Assembly (NCBI RefSeq): GCF_034427455.1
Contig: NZ_JAXQNN010000001.1
Span: forward strand, 186,001-250,000
Length of the DNA: 64,000 nt
Direction of reading: 5' to 3'
Source: Jeotgalibacillus haloalkalitolerans
GTDB lineage: Bacteria; Bacillota; Bacilli; Bacillales; Jeotgalibacillaceae
The notes beneath the pieces were generated by a model. That model was not told where the DNA came from and searched no databases. It saw only the letters and a list, made by a program, of their open reading frames with translations. The position numbers and the translations under genes are program-made. Below, piece after piece: positions 43,412 to 51,452 of the stretch (position 1 is the stretch's first letter; the number at the start of each line of letters is the position of its first letter).

Positions 43412-43855
43412 ATGAAGTCAGTAAATCGGAACCTTCTATCGGGCGTTCTGTTCGGTCTGGGTCTGATTGTATTTATGGATGAAGTCGTATTTCATCAGCT
43501 TTTACAATGGCACCATTTTTATGATAAGTCGACTACATTTGCCGGTATTGCTTCAGACGGGCTGTTAAATTCATTTGGCTTCTTTTCTGCTGTGTTTGGG
43601 TTATTTATGCTTGCAGATCTAGGGAAAAGACAGGTGCTTCACTGGAAAAGGTGGATCGGCGGTGCATTTCTCGGGGCAGGGGGCTTTCAATTATACGATG
43701 GTATTATCCATCACAAGCTGCTGCAGCTTCATCAGATCCGTTATCAGGTAGATATTCTGCCGTATGATATGGTCTGGAACATCAGTGCATTTCTTATGCT
43801 CCTGACAGGTGCCGTGATTGTGAGTAACGCCCGGCGGAAAAGTCAGGTGAGTTAA
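43412..43855 (+). CDS. DUF2243 family membrane protein
   Basis: This 147-residue membrane protein has four predicted helices and matches DUF2243. Diagnostic parts are MDEVVFHQLLQWHHFYDKST (about 22-41) and GGFQLYDGIIHHKLLQLHQI (about 91-110); the paired His residues look like metal or heme ligands. It is one base ahead of the CtaG-like gene, so the two are translationally coupled. Role unknown, but the partnership suggests work on heme-copper oxidase or copper. Confidence 0.85.
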   Translation: MKSVNRNLLSGVLFGLGLIVFMDEVVFHQLLQWHHFYDKSTTFAGIASDGLLNSFGFFSAVFGLFMLADLGKRQVLHWKRWIGGAFLGAGGFQLYDGIIHHKLLQLHQIRYQVDILPYDMVWNISAFLMLLTGAVIVSNARRKSQVS

Positions 43856-43856
43856 G

Positions 43857-44627
43857 ATGAAACATCATGCAGCGGTTCCGGGTGAATGGTTTGAGCTTCT
43901 TGTCGTTGTATTGGGTGCTTTACTGATCTGCATCTATTATTTTCTTGAGCGAAACCGGATAGACTGGCTGTCTTACAGAATTCTTTTATGGGCAACGGGT
44001 GTGAGCTTTGCGGTGATCAGCCTTGCAGGACCAATAGCAGAACAGGCGCACGCTGACTTCAGTATGCACATGACCGTTCATTTACTACTCGGGATGCTAT
44101 CCCCGTTATTTCTTGTGTTAGCAAAGCCTGCAGAACTGATCATCAAGACGCTGCCTGTAAAAGCTGCCCGAAAACTTACCGGATGGATGAAAAGCAGCCG
44201 TTATCTTCAGTTGATACATATGCCCGCAGTGGGTGCTATCCTTAATATAGGCGGGTTATTTCTACTGTACCGGACAGGGTTATTCAGTCTGATGCATGAA
44301 TCCTTACCGGTTTATCTACTCGTTCACCTTCACGTATTTTTAGCAGGATATTTATTTACGCATCTGATTCTGGCAGTGGACTTTGTACCGAGGCGTTATT
44401 CATTTTTTCATCGTGCCACTGTGCTAGTTTTAACATTAGCAGCCCATAAGATCCTTTCGAAGGTGATATACGCTTCTCCGCCGGAAGGGATTGAAAAAGC
44501 GGCTGGAGAACAGGGAGCGATGCTGATGTATTATGGAGGGGATCTGATTGACCTGGCAATCATCATTCTCATCTGCTATGGATGGTATAGGAATCGTCAG
44601 AGGAAATATGCATTTTCAACAGGTTAG
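43857..44627 (+). CDS. CtaG-like cytochrome c oxidase assembly protein (caa3_CtaG family)
   Basis: This 256-residue protein has about seven helices and fits the caa3_CtaG family. The histidine-containing segments HMTVHLLLGMLSPLFLVL (about 73-90) and LHVFLAGYLFTHLI are family signatures. CtaG of Bacillus is needed to assemble the caa3 oxidase CuB site. It follows the DUF2243 gene by one base. No cytochrome oxidase genes lie in this window, so the assignment is by family. Confidence 0.88.
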   Translation: MKHHAAVPGEWFELLVVVLGALLICIYYFLERNRIDWLSYRILLWATGVSFAVISLAGPIAEQAHADFSMHMTVHLLLGMLSPLFLVLAKPAELIIKTLPVKAARKLTGWMKSSRYLQLIHMPAVGAILNIGGLFLLYRTGLFSLMHESLPVYLLVHLHVFLAGYLFTHLILAVDFVPRRYSFFHRATVLVLTLAAHKILSKVIYASPPEGIEKAAGEQGAMLMYYGGDLIDLAIIILICYGWYRNRQRKYAFSTG

Positions 44628-44664
44628 CATGTTATTGGCAGATTAACTTTGTATATCAGCCATT

Positions 44665-44709
44665 TAAAAAAACCAGCCTTCAATCACAATTTTGATTGAA
44701 GGCTGGTTT
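44665..44709. terminator. Terminator shared by the ctaG-like and phnC genes
   Basis: AACCAGCCTTCAATCA pairs with TGATTGAAGGCTGGTT around CAATTT, with A and T tracts. It covers the last codons of phnC. Confidence 0.9.
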
Positions 44710-45445
44710 CACCATAAGTCTCTTTATATTCCAGGTCCCCAAACATCGCAGGTGGTCCATCAAAAATAACCTGCCCATCCTTCAATGCAATGACCCGGTC
44801 TGCGTACTTTTTGGCGAGCTCCAGATCATGTACATTGATCATTGTCAGCAGCCCCAGGTCGTCATGCATGTTCCGTAAAAGCGTAAAAATCTGATTGGCA
44901 GTTCCCGGGTCCAGTGAAGCAACGGGTTCATCACCAAGCAGGACGGCTGGCTGCTGGACAAGTGCCCGGGCGATCCCGACACGCTGCTTCTGTCCGCCAG
45001 ACAGCTGCTCCACGCGGCGGTTTTCAAACCCATCGAGCCCAACACTTCTAATGGCATCATGAGCAGCGGACTTTTCCTCTTTTGTAAAAAGACCGATCAG
45101 ATTTTTAAATGAAGAGCGGCTTCCGAACATGCCGGTTAACACGTTCTGCATCACTGACAAACGTGGAATCAGGTTAAAATGCTGAAAGATCATCCCGGTA
45201 TGCTGACGGATCTTTCTGAGCTCAGCTTCACTCCGTTTTCTCAGAGACTGCCCATTGTAAATCACATCACCTTCAGTCGGTGTCTGCAGACCATTCAGAC
45301 AGCGGATAAAGGTTGATTTGCCAGCGCCGCTTTTACCAAGTACACAGATAAATTCACCTTTTTTAAATGTCAGATCAATCGCCTGGAGTGCTTTTGTATG
45401 AGCATTTGGATAAGTCACGGAGACATTTTTACATTCAATCATCAT
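44684..45445 (-). CDS. phnC: Phosphonate ABC transporter ATP-binding protein PhnC
   Basis: This 253-residue ATPase powers import by PhnE. Walker A is GKSGAGKS (about 36), the signature LSGGQKQRVGIARAL (about 148-162), and Walker B is VLLGDEPVASLDPGTA. The family pattern for phosphonate/phosphite transporters is followed in AVLLGDEPVASLD. The ATG at 45445 follows AAGGAG. It is the last gene of a phnD-phnE-phnC operon. No C-P lyase or phosphite dehydrogenase is in view, so the substrate (phosphonate, phosphite or phosphate ester) is uncertain. Confidence 0.93.
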   Translation of the reverse strand: MMIECKNVSVTYPNAHTKALQAIDLTFKKGEFICVLGKSGAGKSTFIRCLNGLQTPTEGDVIYNGQSLRKRSEAELRKIRQHTGMIFQHFNLIPRLSVMQNVLTGMFGSRSSFKNLIGLFTKEEKSAAHDAIRSVGLDGFENRRVEQLSGGQKQRVGIARALVQQPAVLLGDEPVASLDPGTANQIFTLLRNMHDDLGLLTMINVHDLELAKKYADRVIALKDGQVIFDGPPAMFGDLEYKETYGETSLQSKL

Positions 45446-45454
45446 ACACACTCC

Positions 45455-46207
45455 TTAAATTACCCGGTTTCTAATATAGCTGGTAAGAAAATCAATGACG
45501 ATGACCATGATCATGATAATCAGGACATCGAGTGCGACGGCGCTATATTGAAAAGTTTTGAAATCATTGAACAGGCGCTGACCAATTCCGCCGCCTCCGA
45601 TGAATCCGAGGACAAGAGAGGTCCGGATTGCCACTTCAAACCGGTAGAAAAAGTGTGACAGCACATTCGGCCAGATCTGAGGCAGAATGCTGAACAGGTG
45701 AGCCGTCCAGCGCTTCGCACCTACTGCCCGCATTGCTTCCTGAGGACCAGGGTCAGCTGCTTCAATCAGTTCTGAAATCAGTTTCCCAAGCACGCCGACG
45801 TTATGAATCATAATCGCAATGACAGCAGGAAATGGTCCGAGTCCAAGCATGGTCAGTAAGATGAGACCAATGACGATCTCAGGCACCGAACGGATAAAGC
45901 TCAGGCTTGTTCTTAAAAAGTAAAAAAATCCTTTTGGTGCGGTGTTTTTAGCGGCCAGAAAGCTGACCGGCAGTGCAATCAGTAGTGCCAGGAAGCTGCC
46001 GAGAAACGCCATCGCAAGCGTTTCTCCTGCGTCCTCAAGCATAAGCGGCAGCTTTGAGGTATCCATTGGGAACCATTGGCCCAAAAACTCAATCATATTT
46101 CCAAAGTCACGGAACTTGGAAAGATCAAACTCAGTCACACGCATGCTGAGTAATACAAAAGCGGTCAAAATAGCGGCAAGAGCAATGTGTTTTTTCTTAA
46201 ACCACAA
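45455..46207 (-). CDS. phnE: Phosphonate ABC transporter permease PhnE
   Basis: This 250-residue permease has about six helices. The EAA-type loop ALIELIEAADPGPQEAMRAVG (about 148-167 as SELIEAADPGPQEAMRAVGA) contacts PhnC. FIRSVPEIVIGLILLTMLG (about 106) is typical of PhnE-type permeases. It lies 11 bases after the binding-protein gene and nine before phnC. One permease gene is present, so the channel is probably a homodimer. Confidence 0.93.
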   Translation of the reverse strand: MWFKKKHIALAAILTAFVLLSMRVTEFDLSKFRDFGNMIEFLGQWFPMDTSKLPLMLEDAGETLAMAFLGSFLALLIALPVSFLAAKNTAPKGFFYFLRTSLSFIRSVPEIVIGLILLTMLGLGPFPAVIAIMIHNVGVLGKLISELIEAADPGPQEAMRAVGAKRWTAHLFSILPQIWPNVLSHFFYRFEVAIRTSLVLGFIGGGGIGQRLFNDFKTFQYSAVALDVLIIMIMVIVIDFLTSYIRNRVI

Positions 46208-46218
46208 AGTAACCAGCT

Positions 46219-47124
46219 CTATTCAGCATCTAAAATGCCCTGTTTTTCTGCAGCATCCAAAATGCTGTCATAATCCTCAGGTGCTGCCTCTGTAAAGCCT
46301 GATGCACCGAACGCATCCAGAATTTCAGGGTCCTCAATCGCTAAAAATGCTTCCTGCAGTGTATTGATCGTCTCTTCATCTGTACCTGCAGTAACAGCCC
46401 ATGGATACTGGAAGAGGGGTTCTGACGTCCAGATCACTTTTAGCTGACTGTCATCAATTTTCCCGGATTCAATCAGCTGGTTGTAGATGGCACTGTCAAT
46501 TGCGCCGGCGTCAACCTGACCGTTTTGAACAGCGAGTGCCGTTGCATCGTGAGAGCCGGTAAATCTGACTGTACTGAATTCGTAGCTGTCTTCTGATTCA
46601 TAGACACCACGGTCCTGTAATTCAATTGACGGGATCAGTGAGCCTGATGTTGAGTTCGGGTCACCGAAAGCAAAATCTATCGCTGAAGGATCGCTCAAAA
46701 GGTCTTCAATAGACTCAAAAGGCTGATCCTGGTGCGTAATGATATAGGAATTGTAAAATGGTTCACCATTTACAAGCTGTGTAATGATAGCTTTTGCGTC
46801 GCTTCTTTCCTGGGCGATCACATATGTCAGCGGTCCAAGGTAAGCCATGTCAATCTGATCAAAGTTCATCGCTTCCACGACACCGTTGTAATCAGGGTAC
46901 ACGTCAATTTCAGTTTCTCTTCCAAGTGCGTCAGTAAGTACTTCCTGCAATTTATTCATTGCGCCTTCCATTTCGCCCTCAGTCTGGGCAGGGATGACGC
47001 CGATTGTAAATGCTTCATCACTTGAGCTTTGTTGGTCTGTGTCCTCGGTTTCTTCAGCATTGCCACATGCAGCAAGCGCTAGAGCAGTTGATAGTGCAGC
47101 CGCTGATAACATCATTTTTTTCAT
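46219..47124 (-). CDS. phnD: Phosphonate-binding lipoprotein PhnD
   Basis: This 301-residue extracellular protein starts MKKMMLSAAALSTALALAAC, a lipoprotein signal with cysteine 20. The phosphonate-binding family fold is shown by FTIGVIPAQTEGEM, YNGVVEAMNFDQIDMAYLGP and FGDPNSTSGSLIPSIELQDR (about 153-172). It captures phosphonate or phosphite for PhnEC. The gene heads the operon; array B lies in its upstream region. Substrate is inferred from the family. Confidence 0.93.
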   Translation of the reverse strand: MKKMMLSAAALSTALALAACGNAEETEDTDQQSSSDEAFTIGVIPAQTEGEMEGAMNKLQEVLTDALGRETEIDVYPDYNGVVEAMNFDQIDMAYLGPLTYVIAQERSDAKAIITQLVNGEPFYNSYIITHQDQPFESIEDLLSDPSAIDFAFGDPNSTSGSLIPSIELQDRGVYESEDSYEFSTVRFTGSHDATALAVQNGQVDAGAIDSAIYNQLIESGKIDDSQLKVIWTSEPLFQYPWAVTAGTDEETINTLQEAFLAIEDPEILDAFGASGFTEAAPEDYDSILDAAEKQGILDAE

Positions 47125-47221
47125 TGATAATTCCTCTTTTCTGTCTGATTTTGAACAATATATAAATTTTATGCTTATTTAGAGGAGGTGTAAAGGATTT
47201 GTGGGGGTGTGAAAGAGGTAG

Positions 47222-47347
47222 GTTCTTAGATTAGACGGTGATGTTCACAGAATAGAAGAAGGTGTTCTTAGAAAAGCGGGTGCGGTTCGGAGAAAAAACA
47301 GGGCCGTTCTTAGAAAAAACATCTCCCTTCGTAGAAAAGTGACATTA
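47222..47347. repeat. Array B: six 21-bp tandem units, GTTCTTAGAAAA family
   Basis: Six contiguous 21-base units begin GTTCTTAGA, GTTCACAGA, GTTCTTAGA, GTTCGGAGA, GTTCTTAGA and CTTCGTAGA. The last unit, TTCGTAGAAAAGTGACATT, is nearly identical to the last unit of array A. The array fills most of the 272 bases between the ykoC end and the phnD start; no promoter for phnD was assigned with confidence. Confidence 0.9.
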
Positions 47348-47365
47348 GAACCAAGCCAACTTCAT

Positions 47366-47396
47366 CAAAAAACAGCCGGCCCGCGCCAGCTGTTTC
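47366..47396 (-). terminator. Terminator of the ykoFEDC operon
   Basis: AACAGCCGGC pairs with the GCCAGCTGTT arm (one mismatch). On the minus strand TTTTTTG follows. Confidence 0.75.
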
Positions 47397-48092
47397 TCAT
47401 AAAAACCCTGCTGCCATACTTCCGCAAAGCAGGACTAAAAACAAACCAATTCCTGCTGCATCCGCCCGGCTGACAGTAATCTTCCGGTAAAAATCGCGTT
47501 TGCCCTCACCGGTAAAGCCGCGCGCTTCCATTGCAAAAGCGGTCCGCTCAGCCTTCCGAACAGCGCCTGCAAGCATGGGAATCAGCACGTGCCGCATCGC
47601 CAGCACCCTTTTAACAGGAGACTTCGGTACTTCAACGCCACGAAGCTTCTGTGCCTGTCGAATCTGAAAAAACTCGTCCTTTAAAACAGGGAGAAATTGA
47701 TAGCCGACCAGGATGCTGTAGGCGATCTTAGGAGACAGCTTCAGCTGCTGCATCAGGCTCAGAATAAAATCCACAGGCTTTGTGGTAAAGACAAAAAGCA
47801 GTGACAGGCTTGAAAAGGCAAGTACACGAAAGCTTAATGACAATGCTGTGCCAAGCGTACTGTCTTCATTGCCAAAAACAAGTGTCGTCCAAAAATAGCC
47901 GACTGCGCCAAGCAGGAAAGGGAGCATCATCAGACTCCACGCTTTCCAGGACACTTTCGCAAAAAGCAATTGAATCAGCACGACTCCGCTGAAAAATACA
48001 AGTGGTGTCCACGGATTAAAAAAGAAAGCCATTGCAATCATTGAAACAGTGATCGCAATAAACTTAACCGAAGGATTCATGCGGTTGATCAT
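47397..48092 (-). CDS. ykoC: ECF transporter T component YkoC
   Basis: This 231-residue membrane protein is the coupling (EcfT) subunit of the thiamine-precursor importer. Typical EcfT features are MNPSVKFIAITVSMIAMAFF at the start and the two coupling motifs near the C-terminus: KLRGVEVPKSPVKRV (about 145) and AFAMEARGFTGEGKR (about 192-206), the latter with ARG. The ATG at 48092 lies eight bases after GGAGG and overlaps the end of ykoD by 29 bases. It is the last gene of ykoFEDC. Confidence 0.9.
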   Translation of the reverse strand: MINRMNPSVKFIAITVSMIAMAFFFNPWTPLVFFSGVVLIQLLFAKVSWKAWSLMMLPFLLGAVGYFWTTLVFGNEDSTLGTALSLSFRVLAFSSLSLLFVFTTKPVDFILSLMQQLKLSPKIAYSILVGYQFLPVLKDEFFQIRQAQKLRGVEVPKSPVKRVLAMRHVLIPMLAGAVRKAERTAFAMEARGFTGEGKRDFYRKITVSRADAAGIGLFLVLLCGSMAAGFL

Positions 48093-49449
48093 GCACATCA
48101 CCTCCATATGGCGGACATAAGCGATGCTGCTCAAGCAGCTGCTGATCCTGCCAGACTGCACGGGGATTAAATGGACCGCTCAGGCTTCCTTCATGCAGCA
48201 ACAGCAGTGAATCTGCCACGCGGTCCGCAAAATTCATATCATGCGTCACAATTAAAAATGTGATGCCTTCATTTGCACGTGACACGATCAGGTTTTCAAG
48301 CTCACGTAAGGCTGCTTTATCCTGCCCGGCAGTCGGTTCATCCATCACAATCACAGGACGACCGTCACACAGCATAGCCCCGATTGCTGTCCGTCTTTTC
48401 TGACCATGACTGATCGCAAAAGGGTTGGACTCACTGACCACAGTAAGATATAACCGCTCAAGCATGTCTTCAACAGACTGCCCTCCGCCAAATGAAAGCT
48501 CTTCCCGGACTGACTTTGTTAAAAACAGAAATTCTGGTGACTGGGGCACATAGCCGATTCTTTTCGGCTGGACAGTCCCACCGGTCGATTTTAACCCGCA
48601 CAATGCTTTTAACAGCGTCGATTTCCCGCTGCCATTAGGACCTGCAAGCACTGCGATTTCCCCTTTTTTCAGTGAAAAAGTGACCGGTGAAACAATTGGC
48701 TCGACAGCCAGTTTTTCAGCAGACAGAAGAATTTGATCTGACTGTACCGGCTTCCTTGCGACTGACGCTTCAACCTGTTTCGACGCAGTCATTTGCCACT
48801 CCCGGTCAAAGAAGTCACCCCATAAAGCGACTTGGTGATCAATCGCTATTACTGTCAGGTTTCCTGTGTCATGGAGGTCGCGCAGCCACTTAACAAATTC
48901 CCGGGCGGTCACCGGATCTAAATGAGTCAGAGGTTCATCAAGCAGAAGGACCTCAGGCTCCAGCACCCATGCACATGCGGTTGCGACACGCTGCTTCTGC
49001 CCGCCTGAAAGTGTCTGGATAACTGAATCTCTGAAGTCCTCAAGCCCGGTTTCCCGTAAGACCTCTTGGATCCGTCCGCTGATCTCAGATGCAGGCACCT
49101 TTACATTCTCAAGTGTAAAAGCGAGTTCTTCTTCAACTGTCTGCATGCAAAACTGGCTGTCAGGATCCTGAAAAACAGTTGCAATCCGGTGATTAATTTC
49201 CCCCGGCTCATAGTCAGCCGCTGCTTTCCCAAACAGCTCGATTTGACCGGTGACAATGCCATCGCAATTTTCAGGGTAAAGGCGGTTGAGCAGGTACAGA
49301 AGTGAAGACTTTCCGCACCCGCTCGGACCTGTAATCACCACACGCTCCCCCGCGCGAATATTGAAATCCACATTTTTAAAAACAGGCAGTTCGTCATCCG
49401 GAAAACGGAATGACACATCCTGCAAAGAGATGACGTTATGCATGTGCAT
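48064..49449 (-). CDS. ykoD: ECF transporter double ATPase YkoD
   Basis: This 461-residue protein holds two ABC ATPase domains in one chain. The first has Walker A GPSGCGKSS (about 39) and signature LSGGQKQRVATA. The second has Walker A GPNGSGKST (about 265) and an ISHGQKRRTAIG signature. Walker B boxes are LLLDEPLTHLD and VIMDEPTAGQD. It powers the S component YkoE through YkoC. The start overlaps the ykoE stop by 14 bases. It belongs to the TPP-controlled operon. Confidence 0.93.
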   Translation of the reverse strand: MHMHNVISLQDVSFRFPDDELPVFKNVDFNIRAGERVVITGPSGCGKSSLLYLLNRLYPENCDGIVTGQIELFGKAAADYEPGEINHRIATVFQDPDSQFCMQTVEEELAFTLENVKVPASEISGRIQEVLRETGLEDFRDSVIQTLSGGQKQRVATACAWVLEPEVLLLDEPLTHLDPVTAREFVKWLRDLHDTGNLTVIAIDHQVALWGDFFDREWQMTASKQVEASVARKPVQSDQILLSAEKLAVEPIVSPVTFSLKKGEIAVLAGPNGSGKSTLLKALCGLKSTGGTVQPKRIGYVPQSPEFLFLTKSVREELSFGGGQSVEDMLERLYLTVVSESNPFAISHGQKRRTAIGAMLCDGRPVIVMDEPTAGQDKAALRELENLIVSRANEGITFLIVTHDMNFADRVADSLLLLHEGSLSGPFNPRAVWQDQQLLEQHRLCPPYGGDVHDQPHESFG

Positions 49450-50008
49450 CACGCTTTGTAATCGAATAACCTCTCAGTGATCCTGTCGCAAGCAGTGCGT
49501 CTACGAGATATTTCCCGCCAATCCCTGCAATGATCGAGCCACTCATCACACGAATCACAAACATCAGCAATACATACTCTGTACTTAACGCTGCAAATCC
49601 GCCGAGTAAGTAACCATACACAAAGCTGAATACAGCAGCCCCGGCGCCAGCCATCATATAGATCCCTAGGTTAAAATAGCGGTACCTTGTCGCTGCAAAC
49701 ACAGCTTCAGCACCGAGTCCCTGAATGACCCCTGCTAAAATCAGGCGCGGTCCGACTGCATTGCCAAGCATGACTTCAATCGCAGCGGCCATTGTCTCGG
49801 GAATTACTGCAGCACCAGGCTTTCTGATGATTGCCATGACAATAATAGACACGATAAACCAGATCCCGAAGATCCACTCATATGCAATCGGTCCGATCAG
49901 TGAGGCCCAGATGTTTCCGACATGTAAAAACAATAAGTAAATGATGCCGAAAACAACAGCAAACAACGCCATCAGCACGACTTCCTTCAGCTTCCAGCTC
50001 TTAAGCAT
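49436..50008 (-). CDS. ykoE: ECF transporter substrate-specific component YkoE (thiamine/HMP)
   Basis: This 190-residue membrane protein has five to six helices and is the S component that binds the vitamin or its pyrimidine precursor. Family parts are LKEVVLMALFAVVFGIIYLL at the start, and GVIQGLGAEAVFAATRYRYF (about 92-111). It sits between ykoF and ykoD with short overlaps on both sides. Control by a TPP riboswitch strongly supports thiamine or hydroxymethylpyrimidine as the substrate. Confidence 0.92.
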   Translation of the reverse strand: MLKSWKLKEVVLMALFAVVFGIIYLLFLHVGNIWASLIGPIAYEWIFGIWFIVSIIVMAIIRKPGAAVIPETMAAAIEVMLGNAVGPRLILAGVIQGLGAEAVFAATRYRYFNLGIYMMAGAGAAVFSFVYGYLLGGFAALSTEYVLLMFVIRVMSGSIIAGIGGKYLVDALLATGSLRGYSITKRDAHA

Positions 50009-50591
50009 GGTGATTACCCTTATGAGATGGACTGTTGATACTCATGGATACAGTCATCACTAAATGACGGTGTTCATCAGACCTTGCGTGGCCGAATGTC
50101 TCCTCGTAAAAATCAAATACCTCATGGATATCCCCGTGAATGCCGCTTGCATAATGCATCGAATCATTGAATACACCGCGCTCTTTCGCCCGGTCCACTT
50201 CCCTGTAAATCACACTCATATAATCAGGGTTATTCATCGGGTACAGGGCAAACTGTGAAGAGACATACTGCTTTGTATCGTCATGATTATGTACTTCAGG
50301 GTCAGCTTCCATATAGGAATCGCCTGCCGTATCACCCGGACAGCCTGCTGAAAAAGTTGCATTGACCGCTACATGTTCCCCGGTTTTAGCGGCATGAAGC
50401 GTAATTGCTTTGATCACATTGAACACATGCTGCTCCTGTCCGCGTATCACCGTTGATACATCATCTGTATGCTTCCAGACGCCTGTCAGATCAGTTGCCT
50501 CCAGTGCGCCTTTTATTACCGGAATAAAATCTCCAGTCATTGGGTGCAGTGAAAAACGGCACCCCACAATTTTGCTTGTTCCACATTCCAT
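50001..50591 (-). CDS. ykoF: Thiamine/HMP-binding protein YkoF
   Basis: This 196-residue soluble protein has two tandem YkoF domains (about 6-90 and 110-190), each a ferredoxin-like half. GCRFSLHPMTGDFIPVIKGA and SSQFALYPMNNPDYMSVIYR are equivalent strands in the two halves. B. subtilis YkoF binds thiamine and the pyrimidine HMP. The ATG at 50591 follows GGGAGGA. It is the first gene of the operon and lies just after the TPP riboswitch and its terminator. Confidence 0.94.
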   Translation of the reverse strand: MECGTSKIVGCRFSLHPMTGDFIPVIKGALEATDLTGVWKHTDDVSTVIRGQEQHVFNVIKAITLHAAKTGEHVAVNATFSAGCPGDTAGDSYMEADPEVHNHDDTKQYVSSQFALYPMNNPDYMSVIYREVDRAKERGVFNDSMHYASGIHGDIHEVFDFYEETFGHARSDEHRHLVMTVSMSINSPSHKGNHHA

Positions 50592-50621
50592 TTTGTATTC
50601 CTCCCAGAGCAGTTTTTGCAC

Positions 50622-50653
50622 AAAAAAAGACCACATCCGCGTAAGATGTAGCC
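50622..50653 (-). terminator. Terminator of the TPP riboswitch
   Basis: On the minus strand GGCTACATC pairs with GATGTGGTC (two G-U pairs) and is followed by TTTTTTT. It would stop transcription when TPP is bound. Confidence 0.88.
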
Positions 50654-50678
50654 ACTGCTCCTGATATAAAAAAGAGAA

Positions 50679-50772
50679 GTCACTACACTTCCTCACGCAG
50701 GTATTATCCTGATCGAGTCATAAGGGATCGGAGCTAATGCTCACATCTCAGCTAATTCGCACCCCTAGTGCA
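50679..50772 (-). promoter_or_regulatory. TPP (thi-box) riboswitch
   Basis: Read on the minus strand, the region shows the conserved thi-box pieces in order: ACTAGGGGTGCG, GCTGAGATG, ACTCGATCAGGATAATACC and TGCGTGAGGAAGTG. The P1 arms CACTA and TAGTG close the element. It lies between a promoter-rich region and the ykoF terminator, so ykoFEDC is off when thiamine pyrophosphate is abundant. Confidence 0.96.
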
Positions 50773-50892
50773 GATAACGGTATTTAATTTTCTGTGCACG
50801 ACCACTATATCACCAGAGAATGGAATGTGCAACACTCGAAAAATCTAATTAGAACCATATTATACCTTTTTGTTAAAAACTTTATTAAATTG

Positions 50893-51036
50893 GCTCTGTT
50901 AAAGTTGGCTGTTGATTTCCGCTTCAGGGGGACGCTTTCCGCGGCCGGGCGGTGAGCCCGCAGGCTTCGCCATGGCCTCACGCGTCCCTTCCTGTCAGCC
51001 ACCGCCTTACGCTACAACAATCAGCTGTGCAAAAAA
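50893..51036. repeat. Bacillaceae-type dispersed intergenic repeat
   Basis: The sequence GATTTCCGCTTCAGGGGGAC, then GCTTTCCGCGGCCGGGCGG, then TGAGCCCGCAGGCTTCGCC resembles a GC-rich intergenic repeat that is found in many copies in Bacillaceae genomes. Short ends AAAGTTGGCTGTTGATT and ACAACAATCAGCTGTGC are partly complementary. It is in the 470-base gap between ykoF and a small operon. Its function is unknown. Confidence 0.6.
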
Positions 51037-51063
51037 GTAAGATGGATTTTAATAATGGGGACA

Positions 51064-51231
51064 TTATTCCCTCGGTTCAAAAATCAGCACGCCAATTATC
51101 GCAATCACCAGACTGAACAATACGGAGTAAAACCAGTGACGTCCCTGAGTTGTGTGATTAAGGATGTTCATCAGGGCACTGATACAAAAGGTCACAAAAA
51201 ACACGAAAAGGATCAGAATGATTGTCATCAT
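51064..51231 (-). CDS. Small membrane protein of 55 residues
   Basis: The frame encodes two hydrophobic helices (MMTIILILFVFFVTFCISAL and FYSVLFSLVIAIIGVLIFEP) joined by a short hydrophilic stretch with Asn, His and Arg. The first ATG lies nine bases after GAGGAG. It is 15 bases downstream of the helix-hairpin-helix gene, so it is likely the last gene of the same operon. It was missed by simple length cutoffs. Function unknown. Confidence 0.55.
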   Translation of the reverse strand: MMTIILILFVFFVTFCISALMNILNHTTQGRHWFYSVLFSLVIAIIGVLIFEPRE

Positions 51232-51246
51232 GTTAATCGTCTCCTC

Positions 51247-51435
51247 TTAACTGTTTTTAAATATGTCAGTCCCGCCAGCTTCTTTCAGCTGACGAATGGT
51301 TTTTGGACCAACGCCGTGAAGGGAAAGAAGCTCTTTTTCCGTATACTTTTGTATGTCAGTCATTGTTTTAATACCTGCCTGAGCGAATGCACGCTGTGAG
51401 GGTTTACTTAAGCCGGAAGGTAAATCGCCTGTCAC
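51247..51435 (-). CDS. Helix-hairpin-helix DNA-binding protein
   Basis: This 62-residue protein is almost entirely a helix-hairpin-helix domain: AFAQAGIKTMTDIQKYTEKE and LLSLHGVGPKTIRQLKEAGG. The layout resembles the RNA polymerase alpha C-terminal domain. The start is a GTG ten bases after AAAGGAG. It lies 17 bases downstream of a 166-residue unknown protein and 15 before a small membrane protein, forming a three-gene set. DNA binding is likely; role unknown. Confidence 0.75.
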   Translation of the reverse strand: MTGDLPSGLSKPSQRAFAQAGIKTMTDIQKYTEKELLSLHGVGPKTIRQLKEAGGTDIFKNS

Positions 51436-51452
51436 GTCTGCTCATCTCCTTT

